Shown here piece by piece: positions 1 through 6,649 of a DNA stretch of 8,634 nt. The DNA is taken from positions 1 to 8,634 of the forward strand of contig CAIUQW010000454.1 in the NCBI GenBank assembly GCA_903901395.1, in the 5' to 3' direction. Position 1 is the first letter of the stretch; each line of letters opens with the position of its first letter. This stretch comes from an uncultured Chlorobiales bacterium (lineage in GTDB: Bacteria; Bacteroidota; Chlorobiia; Chlorobiales; Chlorobiaceae). Both the position numbers and the translations under genes were made by a program. Below the pieces are notes generated by a model. That model ran no database searches, was not told the origin of the DNA, and saw nothing but the letters and a program-made list of their open reading frames with translations.

Positions 1-84
1 CGACAGCAGGAGCATTATGATACTGACAAAGAACTATGGGTGAGAAAGAACGGCCCTGCCGAAAAACAGGATTTTTCAAGGTAG
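1..84 (+). CDS. Possible C-terminal end of an unrecognised gene (partial)
   Basis: Frame 1 is open from the window edge to a TAG at 82-84, giving 27 residues (RQQEHYDTDKELWVRKNGPA, then seven more). The composition is charged and protein-like, but I recognise no family and the piece is too short to judge coding bias. An AT-rich inverted repeat (GAAAAA, 5-base loop, TTTTTC, 61-77) lies inside it and is not a convincing terminator. It could equally be chance open frame. Confidence 0.22.
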   Translation, partial: RQQEHYDTDKELWVRKNGPAEKQDFSR

Positions 85-433
85 CAACTTTTTCCGGTAA
101 CTCATCAAAAAAAAACGATAAAACCCATCAATACCCTTTTCACGGCATCACGTTTTTCTTATAGAACCATATATCGATATAATCAGAGCGAAACTTCTGT
201 TCATTATAAAATCACGATGAAGAACGACTCGAACAGCGCATGAAACGACAGCATCCCGGCAAAGCGAAACACAGGACACTGGCCTCGAAACTGCTGAAAT
301 GCTGTATTTGAAACCGACAGGTTCTCCCCGGTATTTCAGGGATCAGAGCGAACTCCGCGTCAAAATGGGGATACGGAACGATGTGAAGCCCCTCGATTAT
401 CAGACTGAGCGACGAGCGGCGAAGCGCTCCTTT
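85..433. other. Gene-poor intergenic stretch
   Basis: No convincing gene on either strand. The left half (about 85-215) is AT-rich, with TATAAT-like hexamers on both strands (178-183 plus, 203-208 minus) but no good -35 partner for either. Very short ORFs occur on the plus strand (9 codons from about 216, 23 codons from 240), without a Shine-Dalgarno sequence. A 13-14 base near-repeat starting ATCAGAGCGAA occurs at 182 and 342. No permease gene follows the ABC ATPase here. Only the hairpin at 414-435 stands out. Confidence 0.6.
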
Positions 434-435
434 TT
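414..435 (+). terminator. Rho-independent terminator-like hairpin
   Basis: On the plus strand GAGCG (414-418) pairs with CGCTC (425-429) across a 6-base loop. One C and then five T (431-435) follow. The T-run overlaps the TAA stop of the leftward ABC ATPase gene. The polarity is right for stopping rightward transcription coming from the empty left region, not for terminating the ABC gene itself. The stem is only 5 bp, so this is tentative. Confidence 0.35.
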
Positions 436-1156
436 ACCACGAGAGTTCCGAGGGGGATGCTTTGCTGGTGTTGCGGCGGTCTTCGACAACCTCGCCGCTG
501 CGGAGGGTGATGACGCGGTCGGCCATGCCGGAGATCGAGACGTTATGCGTGATGACGAGCGTCGTCGCTCCGAGTTCGCGGTTGACCTTGTCGATCACTT
601 CGAGTACCAGCTTGCCGGTGCTGTAGTCAAGCGCGCCGGTCGGCTCGTCGCACAAAAGCAGCTCCGGGCGCTTGGCAACGGCGCGGGCGATGGCCACCCG
701 CTGCTGCTCGCCGCCGGAGAGCTGCGCCGGAAAATGGTTCATCCGGTCGCCAAGCCCCACCAGCTTGAGCGCTTCGGCGGGCGGCATGGGGTTTTTGACC
801 AGCTCGGTGACGAGCTGCACATTTTCAAGCGCTGAAAGGCTTGATATGAGGTTGTAGAACTGGAAGACGAAGCCGATGGAGCGGCGGCGGTAATCGGTCA
901 GTCCAGCCTCGCCAGCGGCGTTAATGTCGCGCCCCCGGAACGAGACCGTACCGGAGTCGGGCGAGTCGAGGCCGCCGACGATGTTGAGCAGCGTCGATTT
1001 GCCGCTTCCCGACGCGCCAAGCAGCACCACCAGCTCGCCCGAGCCGAATTCGAGCGAAACGCCACGCAGCGCCGTCACCGTCACCTCGCCCATGAGATAG
1101 CTTTTCGACACCTTCTCGATTCTGAGAACCGATCGATCTCCGGCAAACGCCACCAT
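434..1156 (-). CDS. ABC transporter ATP-binding protein, LolD/MacB type
   Basis: Cytoplasmic ATPase subunit of a type VII (LolCDE/MacB-like) ABC transporter, which normally works with an FtsX-like permease to extract lipoproteins or export substrates across the envelope. Counting from the ATG at 1156 (240 aa), all nucleotide-binding motifs are intact: Walker [10 protein letters not shown] (47-55), Q-loop Q99, signature LSGGEQQ (146-152), Walker B LLLCDE (166-171), D-loop GALD (174-177) and H-loop H204. Length is typical. A GTG at 1159 is also in frame, but an AGGAGG-type site (1162-1169) lies 6 bases from the ATG and only 3 from the GTG, favouring the ATG. The gene is transcribed away from 1453-2291. 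No permease lies on either side in the window, so it looks like an orphan ATPase or has its partner elsewhere. The family is clear; the substrate is unknown. Confidence 0.93.
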   Translation of the reverse strand: MVAFAGDRSVLRIEKVSKSYLMGEVTVTALRGVSLEFGSGELVVLLGASGSGKSTLLNIVGGLDSPDSGTVSFRGRDINAAGEAGLTDYRRRSIGFVFQFYNLISSLSALENVQLVTELVKNPMPPAEALKLVGLGDRMNHFPAQLSGGEQQRVAIARAVAKRPELLLCDEPTGALDYSTGKLVLEVIDKVNRELGATTLVITHNVSISGMADRVITLRSGEVVEDRRNTSKASPSELSW

Positions 1157-1286
1157 CACCGCCCTCCTTCATCGCTGTCAGTGAAAAAAAGCACCGCGAG
1201 GCACTGACTTTGAACATTTTTTGCATCGGCTTCAAATCGCATAACGCATTGAAATGAGATTATTTGCCCCATACTACGCCACATCG

Positions 1287-1313
1287 GATATAAATTCGGA
1301 ACATTCTTGTCAA
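1287..1313 (-). promoter_or_regulatory. Candidate promoter for the ABC ATPase gene
   Basis: On the minus strand a perfect TTGACA (1313-1308) is followed, after 15 bases, by TATATC (1292-1287). An alternative -10, TATCCG (1290-1285), sits at the 17-base spacing. The leader to the ATG at 1156 would be about 120 bases. The -35 is perfect but the -10 is imperfect or at suboptimal spacing, so confidence is moderate. Confidence 0.4.
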
Positions 1314-1347
1314 TCACTGCATATAGATACGGTCAAGCCATTGACAA
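1307..1347. repeat. 8-bp inverted repeat spanning the two divergent -35 boxes
   Basis: TTGTCAAT (1307-1314) and ATTGACAA (1340-1347) are perfect reverse complements separated by 25 bases. The arms contain the -35 hexamers of the two divergent candidate promoters, so the symmetry may simply reflect two back-to-back promoters. It could also be an operator. The arm centres are 33 bp apart, about three helical turns. Confidence 0.5.
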
Positions 1348-1369
1348 TACGCCAGATTCGATGTAAATT
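1341..1369 (+). promoter_or_regulatory. Candidate sigma-70 promoter for the 1453-2291 genes
   Basis: TTGACA (1341-1346), a 17-base spacer, then TAAATT (1364-1369, four of six consensus bases). Transcription would begin near 1376, leaving a leader of about 77 bases before the ATG at 1453. This is the best promoter match in the window. Confidence 0.5.
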
Positions 1370-1452
1370 AAGAAAAATAATTACGCGAAACTCCCATAGA
1401 AATATGTGAGGCCATTGCCGGTTTTCACCAATCTTTATTAGAACAATCTGGT

Positions 1453-1743
1453 ATGGATCCACTCGTTTCGGGACTGATCTACTTCATCAGCATCCCGCTC
1501 TTCATCGTCTCGACCGCGTGGTGGTTGCGCAATATCCATATCGGCAAACCCGCCGCACTGTCGGCATTGTTCTCCATCGTATTTCTTCTCGGCTCCTACA
1601 TCTATCTCTCATCGGTGAACACCATGCTACCGGTCTGGGCTTATCTGATCGCCGCCCTTGTCGTTGCTATCCTTTCCAGCTTCGCTCTTCTGATATACCG
1701 GCACGAGGGAGCGAGCACCCGGCGCAGGCTGAGCCGCCATTAA
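1453..1743 (+). CDS. Small three-helix membrane protein, unknown function
   Basis: A 96-residue protein that I do not recognise. It has three strongly hydrophobic segments at about 6-25 (LIYFISIPLFIVSTAWW), 33-53 and 58-82, and a basic tail (about 83-96, ending STRRRLSRH). The positive-inside rule would place that tail in the cytoplasm. No catalytic motif is visible. The ATG at 1453 sits about 77 bases after the predicted transcription start. There is no clear Shine-Dalgarno sequence before it, so the start is not certain. The membrane-anchored SET-domain gene follows on the same strand after an 80-base gap and may be cotranscribed from the promoter at 1341-1369. The hydrophobic pattern and length support a real gene. 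Confidence 0.7.
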   Translation: MDPLVSGLIYFISIPLFIVSTAWWLRNIHIGKPAALSALFSIVFLLGSYIYLSSVNTMLPVWAYLIAALVVAILSSFALLIYRHEGASTRRRLSRH

Positions 1744-1823
1744 ACGACAGGCCCGGTCACGCCGATGGATTGAAGGCTGATATTTGTATTTTCCGCTTTC
1801 TTCGCCATCCGAGCACATCGTTT

Positions 1824-2291
1824 ATGATACCCAATCTCTTGTTTGAATCCATCATCATTTTTGCCACCGGTCTTGTCGTCGGAGTTCTGGGCACCGTTTT
1901 GCTTCGCAAGAAAGCGCCGAAAGTCTCCCGGGGCGCTGTTCTCATCGATGCATCGAAGGTGGCCGGGCGCGGGGCCTTCGCGAAAAGAGCGATCAGGGAG
2001 GGCGACATCGTGGAGCGCTGCCCGGCGCTCGAAGTGACCGACAAGGATATTGGCGGCGAGCTGCTCAACTACGTCTTTTACGGCAGCGCCGAAAACAAGC
2101 GCCTGGTCGCGATGGGCTACGGCATGCTCTTCAACCACTCCCCGCAACCCAACGTCGCCTACTACCGCGAGGACGGCCCGACCGGCGCGGAACTCATCAT
2201 CTACGCCCTGCGCGACATCCGCAAAGGCGAAGAGCTGTACTACAACTACGGCGACGACTGGTGGAGCACGCGAGGCGAGACGTGCGAATGA
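1824..2291 (+). CDS. Membrane-anchored SET-domain protein (predicted protein-lysine methyltransferase)
   Basis: Predicted S-adenosylmethionine-dependent protein-lysine methyltransferase; the substrate is unknown. From the ATG at 1824 (155 aa) there is a hydrophobic segment at about 5-27, then basic RKK (28-30), which suggests an N-terminal membrane anchor with the enzyme in the cytoplasm. The SET fold spans about 36-145: GRGAFAKRAIREGD (48-61), the cofactor and pseudoknot motif LFNHSPQPN (102-110), and KGEELYYNYG (134-143) with the conserved C-terminal tyrosines. There is no typical post-SET cysteine cluster. The frame stays open back to 1518, but that part overlaps the 1453 gene in another phase. 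The residues from the ATG match a sensible anchor-plus-SET architecture, so I choose 1824 although no Shine-Dalgarno sequence is visible. A damaged second copy lies at 5525-5680. Confidence 0.85.
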   Translation: MIPNLLFESIIIFATGLVVGVLGTVLLRKKAPKVSRGAVLIDASKVAGRGAFAKRAIREGDIVERCPALEVTDKDIGGELLNYVFYGSAENKRLVAMGYGMLFNHSPQPNVAYYREDGPTGAELIIYALRDIRKGEELYYNYGDDWWSTRGETCE

Positions 2292-2415
2292 AGAGTGAAA
2301 TGGAGAAAGTGTTTTGGCCCCTCAGATTCCGACCAAATGATTCTTTCAACCTGTGAAATGTTTCAATCCACCCATTACCTGCTGAAGCCAGATTGTGGAA
2401 ATCGATCGAATTGAA

Positions 2416-2435
2416 GGGAGAGATTCCCCGTTTTT
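2416..2435 (+). terminator. Weak terminator candidate after the SET gene
   Basis: GGGA (2416-2419), a 5-base loop and TCCC (2425-2428) are followed by CG and five T (2431-2435). Position and polarity suit termination of the SET-domain transcript, but the stem is only 4 bp. Confidence 0.25.
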
Positions 2436-2451
2436 GCTCATACTGACTGCC

Positions 2452-2472
2452 AAAGGCTGAAATCATGCCTTT
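2452..2472. terminator. Inverted repeat between convergent genes
   Basis: AAAGGC (2452-2457) and GCCTTT (2467-2472) form a perfect 6-bp stem with a 9-base loop, 18 bases past the stop of the leftward kinase gene. It lies between convergent genes, so a weak two-way terminator is possible. No long T-run follows on either strand. Confidence 0.28.
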
Positions 2473-2489
2473 ATTGTCCTTCAATGTAT

Positions 2490-5192
2490 TCAGAGGAGAT
2501 GCTGGCCAAGAACTTCTTTTATTTTGGCATCGAGGTTGCCGATGCTGAACGGTTTCTCGATCATTTTCATCCTCTGCTCCTCAACGTTTTTTCCGGCAAA
2601 GAATGAGTCTGAATAACCGCTCATGAAGAGTGGCTTCAGGCCTGGACGGGCTGCATGAATCTGCTCAACCATCTCTATGCCGTTCATTCCCGGCATGATC
2701 ACATCTGTCAGAATGAGGTCGATCTGCCGCTCTTTTTTCAGGCAGATATCTATCGCTTCCCGGGGAGTGCTGGAGCGGATGACCATGTAGCCGAGACGCT
2801 GCAACTGCTTTGCCGTCGAATCGAGCACCAGTTCGTTGTCTTCCACCAGAAGAATTGTGCCATGACCTCCGGTGACTGAGTCAGTGGCTTCACCATCGTT
2901 TCCAGCCATGCCAACGAAGCGCGGAAAATGAATCGTGAAGGTCGTTCCTTTATCAGGCAGGCTTTCCACATCGATGAATCCACGGTTCTGGGTTACAATG
3001 CCATAGACCGTGGCCAATCCAAGACCAGTCCCCTTTCCAACCTCCTTGGTGGTGAAGAACGGCTCAAAAATCTGTTCCAGCGTTTCCGGCTCCATGCCGG
3101 CGCCGTTATCCCGGATGGTCAACCTGACGTACTCCCCCGAAAGTGCGTCCAGATTGCGCAGGCATTGCTCTTCGCTGACGAGAACGTTATCGGTCTGCAC
3201 CCAGAGCATCCCTCCATTCGGCATGGCGTCCCGCGAATTCAATGCCAGATTGATCACAATCTGGTTCAACTGGTTCGGATCGAGTTTGACCAGCCAAAGC
3301 TCCTCAGTGGGCCTGAAATCGATGATAATGTTCTCGCCGATCAGATGGAGCATGTTTTTTTTTGACTCGACGAGGAAGCTGTTCAAGTCGAGCGGCTTGG
3401 GGGCGACCACCTCCTGTCGGGAAAAAGCGAGAAGCTGACTTGTTATCCAGGCCGAATGTTTTGCCGCAATATCTATCTGCTCCAGGTTCTTCTGGATCGA
3501 TTCCGGATCATCGTTGAATAACCTGCTCAACTCCACCATTCCCATGATGACCGTGAGCATATTGTTCAGATCGTGAGCCACGCCTCCAGCCAGACGGCCA
3601 ATGGACTCCATCTTCCGGGACTGCTGCAAGAGCTTTTCCAACCGGATTTTCTCATCCTGGGCGAGCTTGATCTCCGTGATGTCGGAGGCATAGACAAAAA
3701 AACCCAGGACTCCATCCCTTGAAATATCCGGGATATAGTTCACCCAACAGATGATCTTCTCGCCGTTTGCCTTGCGCACCTCTCTTTCGAAGTACTGCGG
3801 CTTACCGTTCAATATGCCGTCAATTTGTATTTTGAGGCTGACATAGGCATCCTCTCCGATAAAATCCCTGAAGTGAATGTTCAGCATCTGTTCCGGAGAC
3901 GTGCCAAACCACTCCGCATACTTCGCATTCGCAAAAAGACAACGGAGATCGTTTGACCAGTAGCCAACCAGACCAGGGCCGTTATCGGCAAGCGTCTGGA
4001 GGAACTGCCTCTGAGCGGATAATTCGAGTTCCGCAAGTTTGCGCCCGGTAATGTCGAGCGTCGTGCCGATGTATCGAAGCAGTTTACCCTGTTTGTCGAA
4101 GTACGGATGGGCCAGGTCACGAACCCAGCGCACCTCCCCGCCGGGCCGAACGATCCTGTGCTCAAGCTCATACACCGAGCTGCGTCGCATGGCTGATGAA
4201 AAGGTCTTGTCGAGCAGTTCCGAATCGTCGGGATGTATGCACCTCGACAGCATCGTCTGATAATCCGGTGACGGGGCCGCCGGATCGAGGCCGTAAATAT
4301 GATATTCCTCCTCTGACCATATGGTTTGCTGCGTCTCGGCGATATACTCGAACGAACCGAGATGAACTATTTTTTGCGCTTCGGTGAAGAGGTATTTTGC
4401 GTGCTGCAACTCTTCGTAGGTCTCTGCTTCCCGCTGTTTGCTGTCGGTGATGTCGAGCGTCGTGCCGATGTAACGAAGGAGTTCGCCCTGTTCATCGAAA
4501 TAGGGATGCGCCCGATTGTACAGCCATCGTACGCTTCCATCGGGACGGATGATGCGATGTTCGAGTTCGTAGAGTGAACCATTCGCCATGGCTGCCGTAA
4601 AAACCTGGTTAAGCATTGCGGCATCATCCGGATGAATGAAACGTGACATCATGATATCATACGTGATCGACGATATTCCCGAATCCAATCCAAAAATGCG
4701 GAACACCTCGTCAGACCAGACGATAAACCCGGTTGCCGCATCGTACTCGAAAAAACCGATTTGGGCGATTTTTTGAACCTCGCTTAACAGGTTCTTCGAT
4801 TTCAGCAGTTCGTTTTTGGTCTGTTTTTGTTCGGTAATATCCTGGAAATAGACTAAAACGCCACCATTCTTACCGGGAAAGCAGCGGTTGAGAAACCAGC
4901 GTCCCAGGGGTTGGCAGAAATTTTCGAAATCGCGTTTCTCTCCGGCAGCTGCTTGTCGAAACGCCTCCTCAACCTGAGTCCCAACCGATGAAGTGAATAC
5001 CTCCCAGTAGTTTCTGCCGATGAGCTGCTCCCGATCAGTTTTCAGAAGCTCGCTGGCTGCGGTATTGATACAGATGAATCTCCACTCCCTGTCCAGAGCG
5101 ATAAACCCTTCATGAATACTGTCCAAAAGAGCAAAGAGCTGCTCCTCGGCGCTCTCCTGAGAAAAAAAACTGGGGATCAGGTCCCTGTTCAT
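2490..5192 (-). CDS. Hybrid sensor histidine kinase with four PAS domains and a receiver
   Basis: Signal-transduction kinase of 900 aa. Domains in order: PAS (about 17-123), PAS_3-type (138-250), a second very similar PAS_3-type (271-383), a fourth PAS (about 396-508), HisKA with GGVAHDLNN and phospho-acceptor H540, HATPase_c with N-box N652, DNGAG (695-699), FFTT (712-715) and GKGTGLGLA (719-727), then a receiver (about 778-896) with acidic pair E784/D785, phospho-acceptor D830 and K880. No transmembrane segment or signal peptide is visible, so it is probably cytoplasmic, sensing through PAS. No Hpt or output domain is attached, so phosphate must pass to a separate protein or the receiver acts in feedback. 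No partner gene is adjacent. AAAGGA (5201-5206) lies 8 bases before the ATG, supporting the start. All catalytic residues are present. The ligand cannot be read from sequence. Confidence 0.95.
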   Translation of the reverse strand: MNRDLIPSFFSQESAEEQLFALLDSIHEGFIALDREWRFICINTAASELLKTDREQLIGRNYWEVFTSSVGTQVEEAFRQAAAGEKRDFENFCQPLGRWFLNRCFPGKNGGVLVYFQDITEQKQTKNELLKSKNLLSEVQKIAQIGFFEYDAATGFIVWSDEVFRIFGLDSGISSITYDIMMSRFIHPDDAAMLNQVFTAAMANGSLYELEHRIIRPDGSVRWLYNRAHPYFDEQGELLRYIGTTLDITDSKQREAETYEELQHAKYLFTEAQKIVHLGSFEYIAETQQTIWSEEEYHIYGLDPAAPSPDYQTMLSRCIHPDDSELLDKTFSSAMRRSSVYELEHRIVRPGGEVRWVRDLAHPYFDKQGKLLRYIGTTLDITGRKLAELELSAQRQFLQTLADNGPGLVGYWSNDLRCLFANAKYAEWFGTSPEQMLNIHFRDFIGEDAYVSLKIQIDGILNGKPQYFEREVRKANGEKIICWVNYIPDISRDGVLGFFVYASDITEIKLAQDEKIRLEKLLQQSRKMESIGRLAGGVAHDLNNMLTVIMGMVELSRLFNDDPESIQKNLEQIDIAAKHSAWITSQLLAFSRQEVVAPKPLDLNSFLVESKKNMLHLIGENIIIDFRPTEELWLVKLDPNQLNQIVINLALNSRDAMPNGGMLWVQTDNVLVSEEQCLRNLDALSGEYVRLTIRDNGAGMEPETLEQIFEPFFTTKEVGKGTGLGLATVYGIVTQNRGFIDVESLPDKGTTFTIHFPRFVGMAGNDGEATDSVTGGHGTILLVEDNELVLDSTAKQLQRLGYMVIRSSTPREAIDICLKKERQIDLILTDVIMPGMNGIEMVEQIHAARPGLKPLFMSGYSDSFFAGKNVEEQRMKMIEKPFSIGNLDAKIKEVLGQHLL
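4044..4781 (-). repeat. Internal tandem duplication of a PAS domain in the kinase gene
   Basis: Residues 138-250 (4443-4781) and 271-383 (4044-4382) are homologous at a constant offset of 133 codons (399 bases). Shared stretches include IHPDD, YELEHRI and the identical 12-mer [12 protein letters not shown]. At DNA level a 23-base run is identical at 4051-4073 and 4450-4472. This points to duplication within the gene rather than separate recruitment of two PAS domains. Confidence 0.8.
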
Positions 5193-5261
5193 ATCGATTA
5201 TCCTTTGACTACTGCTGTGGAGTAACCGTTGTTTTGGTGCCGTTGACTAACCGGATTCGAG

Positions 5262-5486
5262 CTAACGGGAAAGATAGATGCGTCTCGGCAGACTCCGGAC
5301 ATCTCCCAGGCAAAACGCAGACTCATAAATATAGTCGATCTTCAGGCATACATCACAGATTTCTGCTGATAATTCTCTCAATATAGGCGTTGTCAATCCG
5401 ATTGAAAAGCCACTTACATCACGACGAGCAGCCAATAAATCCAGATGCTTGCCGATGAATTCCGGGCTGTGATTCACCATGATCAT
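5262..5486 (-). CDS. Possible small gene, unknown function
   Basis: A 74-residue leftward ORF beginning MIMVNHSPEFIGKHLDLLAA and ending RSLPRRIYLSR. I recognise no family; it has no transmembrane segment and contains three cysteines. In its favour, GAGGA (5496-5500) lies 9 bases before the ATG, the residue pattern is protein-like, and it runs in the same direction as the kinase gene 69 bases downstream. Against it, it sits in a zone with gene debris, and no homologue comes to mind. It may be a real small gene, the tail of a decayed one, or chance. Confidence 0.3.
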   Translation of the reverse strand: MIMVNHSPEFIGKHLDLLAARRDVSGFSIGLTTPILRELSAEICDVCLKIDYIYESAFCLGDVRSLPRRIYLSR

Positions 5487-5524
5487 TTCCGACTTTCCTC
5501 TTACGCTTTTTTTCGGGATTTTGA

Positions 5525-5680
5525 ATTTGCAGAAGCACGCGGTACAAATCCGGTTCGCCGTTTAAGGCTTTCTGGCTCAACGGCCTCTTTTGCGGCGGCA
5601 CCGAAAATCGCCGCCTGGTGGCGATGGACTACGGAACGCTCTTCAACCACTCCCCCCAACCCAACGTCGCCTATTATTAA
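5525..5680 (+). pseudogene. Fragment of a second SET-domain gene
   Basis: The plus-strand frame open from 5525 to the TAA at 5678-5680 encodes 51 residues, of which the last 35 (5573-5677) match the core of the SET protein at 1824-2291. Both share NRRLVAM or NKRLVAM, then LFNHSPQPNVAYY. Over 5603-5677 against 2091-2165, 64 of 75 bases agree by my alignment without gaps. The match ends at a stop right after AYY, so the last SET strand and the catalytic tyrosine motif are missing. Upstream the similarity fades before the cofactor-binding start of the domain, and there is no start codon with a ribosome site. It is a remnant of a paralogous gene, not a working enzyme. Confidence 0.8.
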
Positions 5681-5729
5681 TTCGGCTATTAAAGGTGTCA
5701 ATCGTTGGTGTGGTCAGGGAATATCCTGA

Positions 5730-5818
5730 TGTCATTCTGAGCTTAGCGAAGAATCCAGAACTCTTTGTTTCATAATAAGATGGATTCTTCATTCCTCTTC
5801 GTTTCATTCAAAATAACA
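5730..5818. repeat. REP/MITE-like imperfect inverted repeat
   Basis: The left arm (5730-5757) starts TGTCATTCTGAGC and ends GAAGAATCCA. The right arm (5781-5818), read on the minus strand, starts TGTTATTTTGAA and ends GAAGAATCCA. The arms flank a 23-base centre, so the element could fold into a long imperfect hairpin. The GTCATTCTGAGC...GAAGAATC pattern resembles a dispersed intergenic repeat I recall from many bacterial genomes. No protein is encoded. Copy number here is unknown. Confidence 0.6.
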
Positions 5819-6194
5819 GACCATTTTTTGAAGTTTCTTTGCGATTGTTAGTGGCCGGAGTAATAATAGCTGCTCATGGAAAGGGGTAGGTCATCTGTGG
5901 ACAAGCTCACAGCCGTAAAAATGCACGAACAAGGTGCTGCGGCTCTGGGCAGAAGAGATCAGGAATCTGCGCGGCTCATTCACTAAATGCGGGGATGAAG
6001 CTCAATCTGGCGATCGATCACCAGCGCTGAACGACGTAGCACGAGCAACGCGCGGCAAAAGAACCCTGGCGCTGCTCCTGATCTCTGTAGCGCTCTTGCC
6101 AATCGGCATCGAAATAGATATGTTAGTCGTATAACGCTTCGCGCGGCAGGGTTGTCAACTTCCTGAAATTTTAATCGGAAACGCACTGCTCTTC
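5819..6194. other. Gene-poor stretch, possibly decayed
   Basis: No recognisable gene. Several frames are open for 35-67 codons on both strands (for example plus 5876-5992 from an ATG, plus 5934-6134 from a GTG, minus 6186-5983), but they contradict each other and none shows a family motif with a ribosome site. Base composition around 5930-6130 is more coding-like than around 5820, so remnants of an old gene are possible. No tRNA or structured RNA is apparent. Confidence 0.5.
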
Positions 6195-6371
6195 ATGAAT
6201 ACCACACTCATTGACAGCGAGCCTTGCGCTCTCCGGGCATGGGCTGAGGGACAGATGATTTTTCCTGAACCTGCCGACGGAAGCATTATCGGCTTTCTGG
6301 GAGATCGAGTCAGGTATAGAGGCTCAATTTTCGCTGTGCGACAGAATTGCCTATTGAATTGTGAGTTATAA
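6195..6371 (+). CDS. Possible 58-residue ORF, unknown function
   Basis: An ATG at 6195 opens a 58-codon frame to a TAA at 6369-6371. The middle reads like a folded protein segment (PEPADGSIIGFLGDRVRY), with single cysteines near each end. I recognise no family and see no Shine-Dalgarno sequence. It ends 50 bases before the antitoxin start and could be a small gene, a fragment of a decayed larger gene, or chance. Confidence 0.25.
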   Translation: MNTTLIDSEPCALRAWAEGQMIFPEPADGSIIGFLGDRVRYRGSIFAVRQNCLLNCEL

Positions 6372-6421
6372 GTATAGACGCTATGAAATCGAATCTATCG
6401 ATGATATTAGAAAAAAACATT

Positions 6422-6649
6422 ATGGCCAAATCAGTTGACAAATTAACAATGCAAGCAATGACCTTATCCGGGGAAGCGAGAGCACTTTTGGCCGAGAGGC
6501 TGGTTGAAAGTCTCGATCAGGAATCGATCAGTAACATCTGGCTGGATGAGGCGAAAAAACGTCGTGATGAGGTGCGACGTGGTGAGGTCAAGCCGATAGC
6601 GGGGCTTGCGGTGATGGAGGAGGTTCGAAAACTTATCGATGATAAATGA
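6422..6649 (+). CDS. Addiction-module antitoxin (Unstab_antitox / TIGR02574 type)
   Basis: A 75-residue protein resembling the putative addiction module component family (PF09720), antitoxins that neutralise ParE/RelE-fold toxins encoded just downstream. The family pattern is clear: MTLSGEARALLAERLVESLD (14-33), then IWLDEAKKRRDEVRRGEVKP, and a C-terminal MEEVRKLID. An in-frame ATG at 6383 would add 13 residues (MKSNLSMILEKNI), but the ATG at 6422 gives the usual family length; neither has a good Shine-Dalgarno sequence. A TATAAG hexamer at 6367-6372 could be a -10 but has no convincing -35. Its TGA overlaps the ATG of the toxin remnant (ATGA), the usual coupling of such pairs. The antitoxin appears intact while its toxin is not. 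Confidence 0.82.
   Translation: MAKSVDKLTMQAMTLSGEARALLAERLVESLDQESISNIWLDEAKKRRDEVRRGEVKPIAGLAVMEEVRKLIDDK

Noticed and set aside
240..311. A 23-codon basic peptide (MKRQHPGKAKHRTLASKLLK...)
   Set aside because: It could resemble a small cationic peptide, but there is no Shine-Dalgarno sequence, no conservation evidence, and the length is within chance.
211..433. Open minus-strand frame continuing in phase after the ABC stop codon
   Set aside because: About 74 codons without a start, separated from the ABC frame by TAA. The ABC protein already has normal family length, so readthrough is not needed to explain it.
299..835. A 178-codon plus-strand frame
   Set aside because: From 434 on it runs antisense to the ABC ATPase with its intact Walker motifs; the first 45 codons show no family features and no ribosome site.
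1518..1823. N-terminal 102-codon extension of the SET frame
   Set aside because: It overlaps the 1453-1743 membrane protein in another frame and has low-complexity, arginine-rich shadow composition; the membrane anchor from 1824 fits better.
2197..2484. A 95-codon minus-strand frame just after the kinase stop
   Set aside because: Its last third is antisense to the SET gene, it has no clear ribosome site, and it holds no recognisable motif.
5445..5729. A 94-codon plus-strand frame from 5445
   Set aside because: Over 5573-5677 the real similarity to the SET protein is in a different frame, so this frame is a shadow of the pseudogene.
5983..6186. A 67-codon minus-strand frame
   Set aside because: Several mutually exclusive frames are open here on both strands; none has a ribosome site or a known motif.
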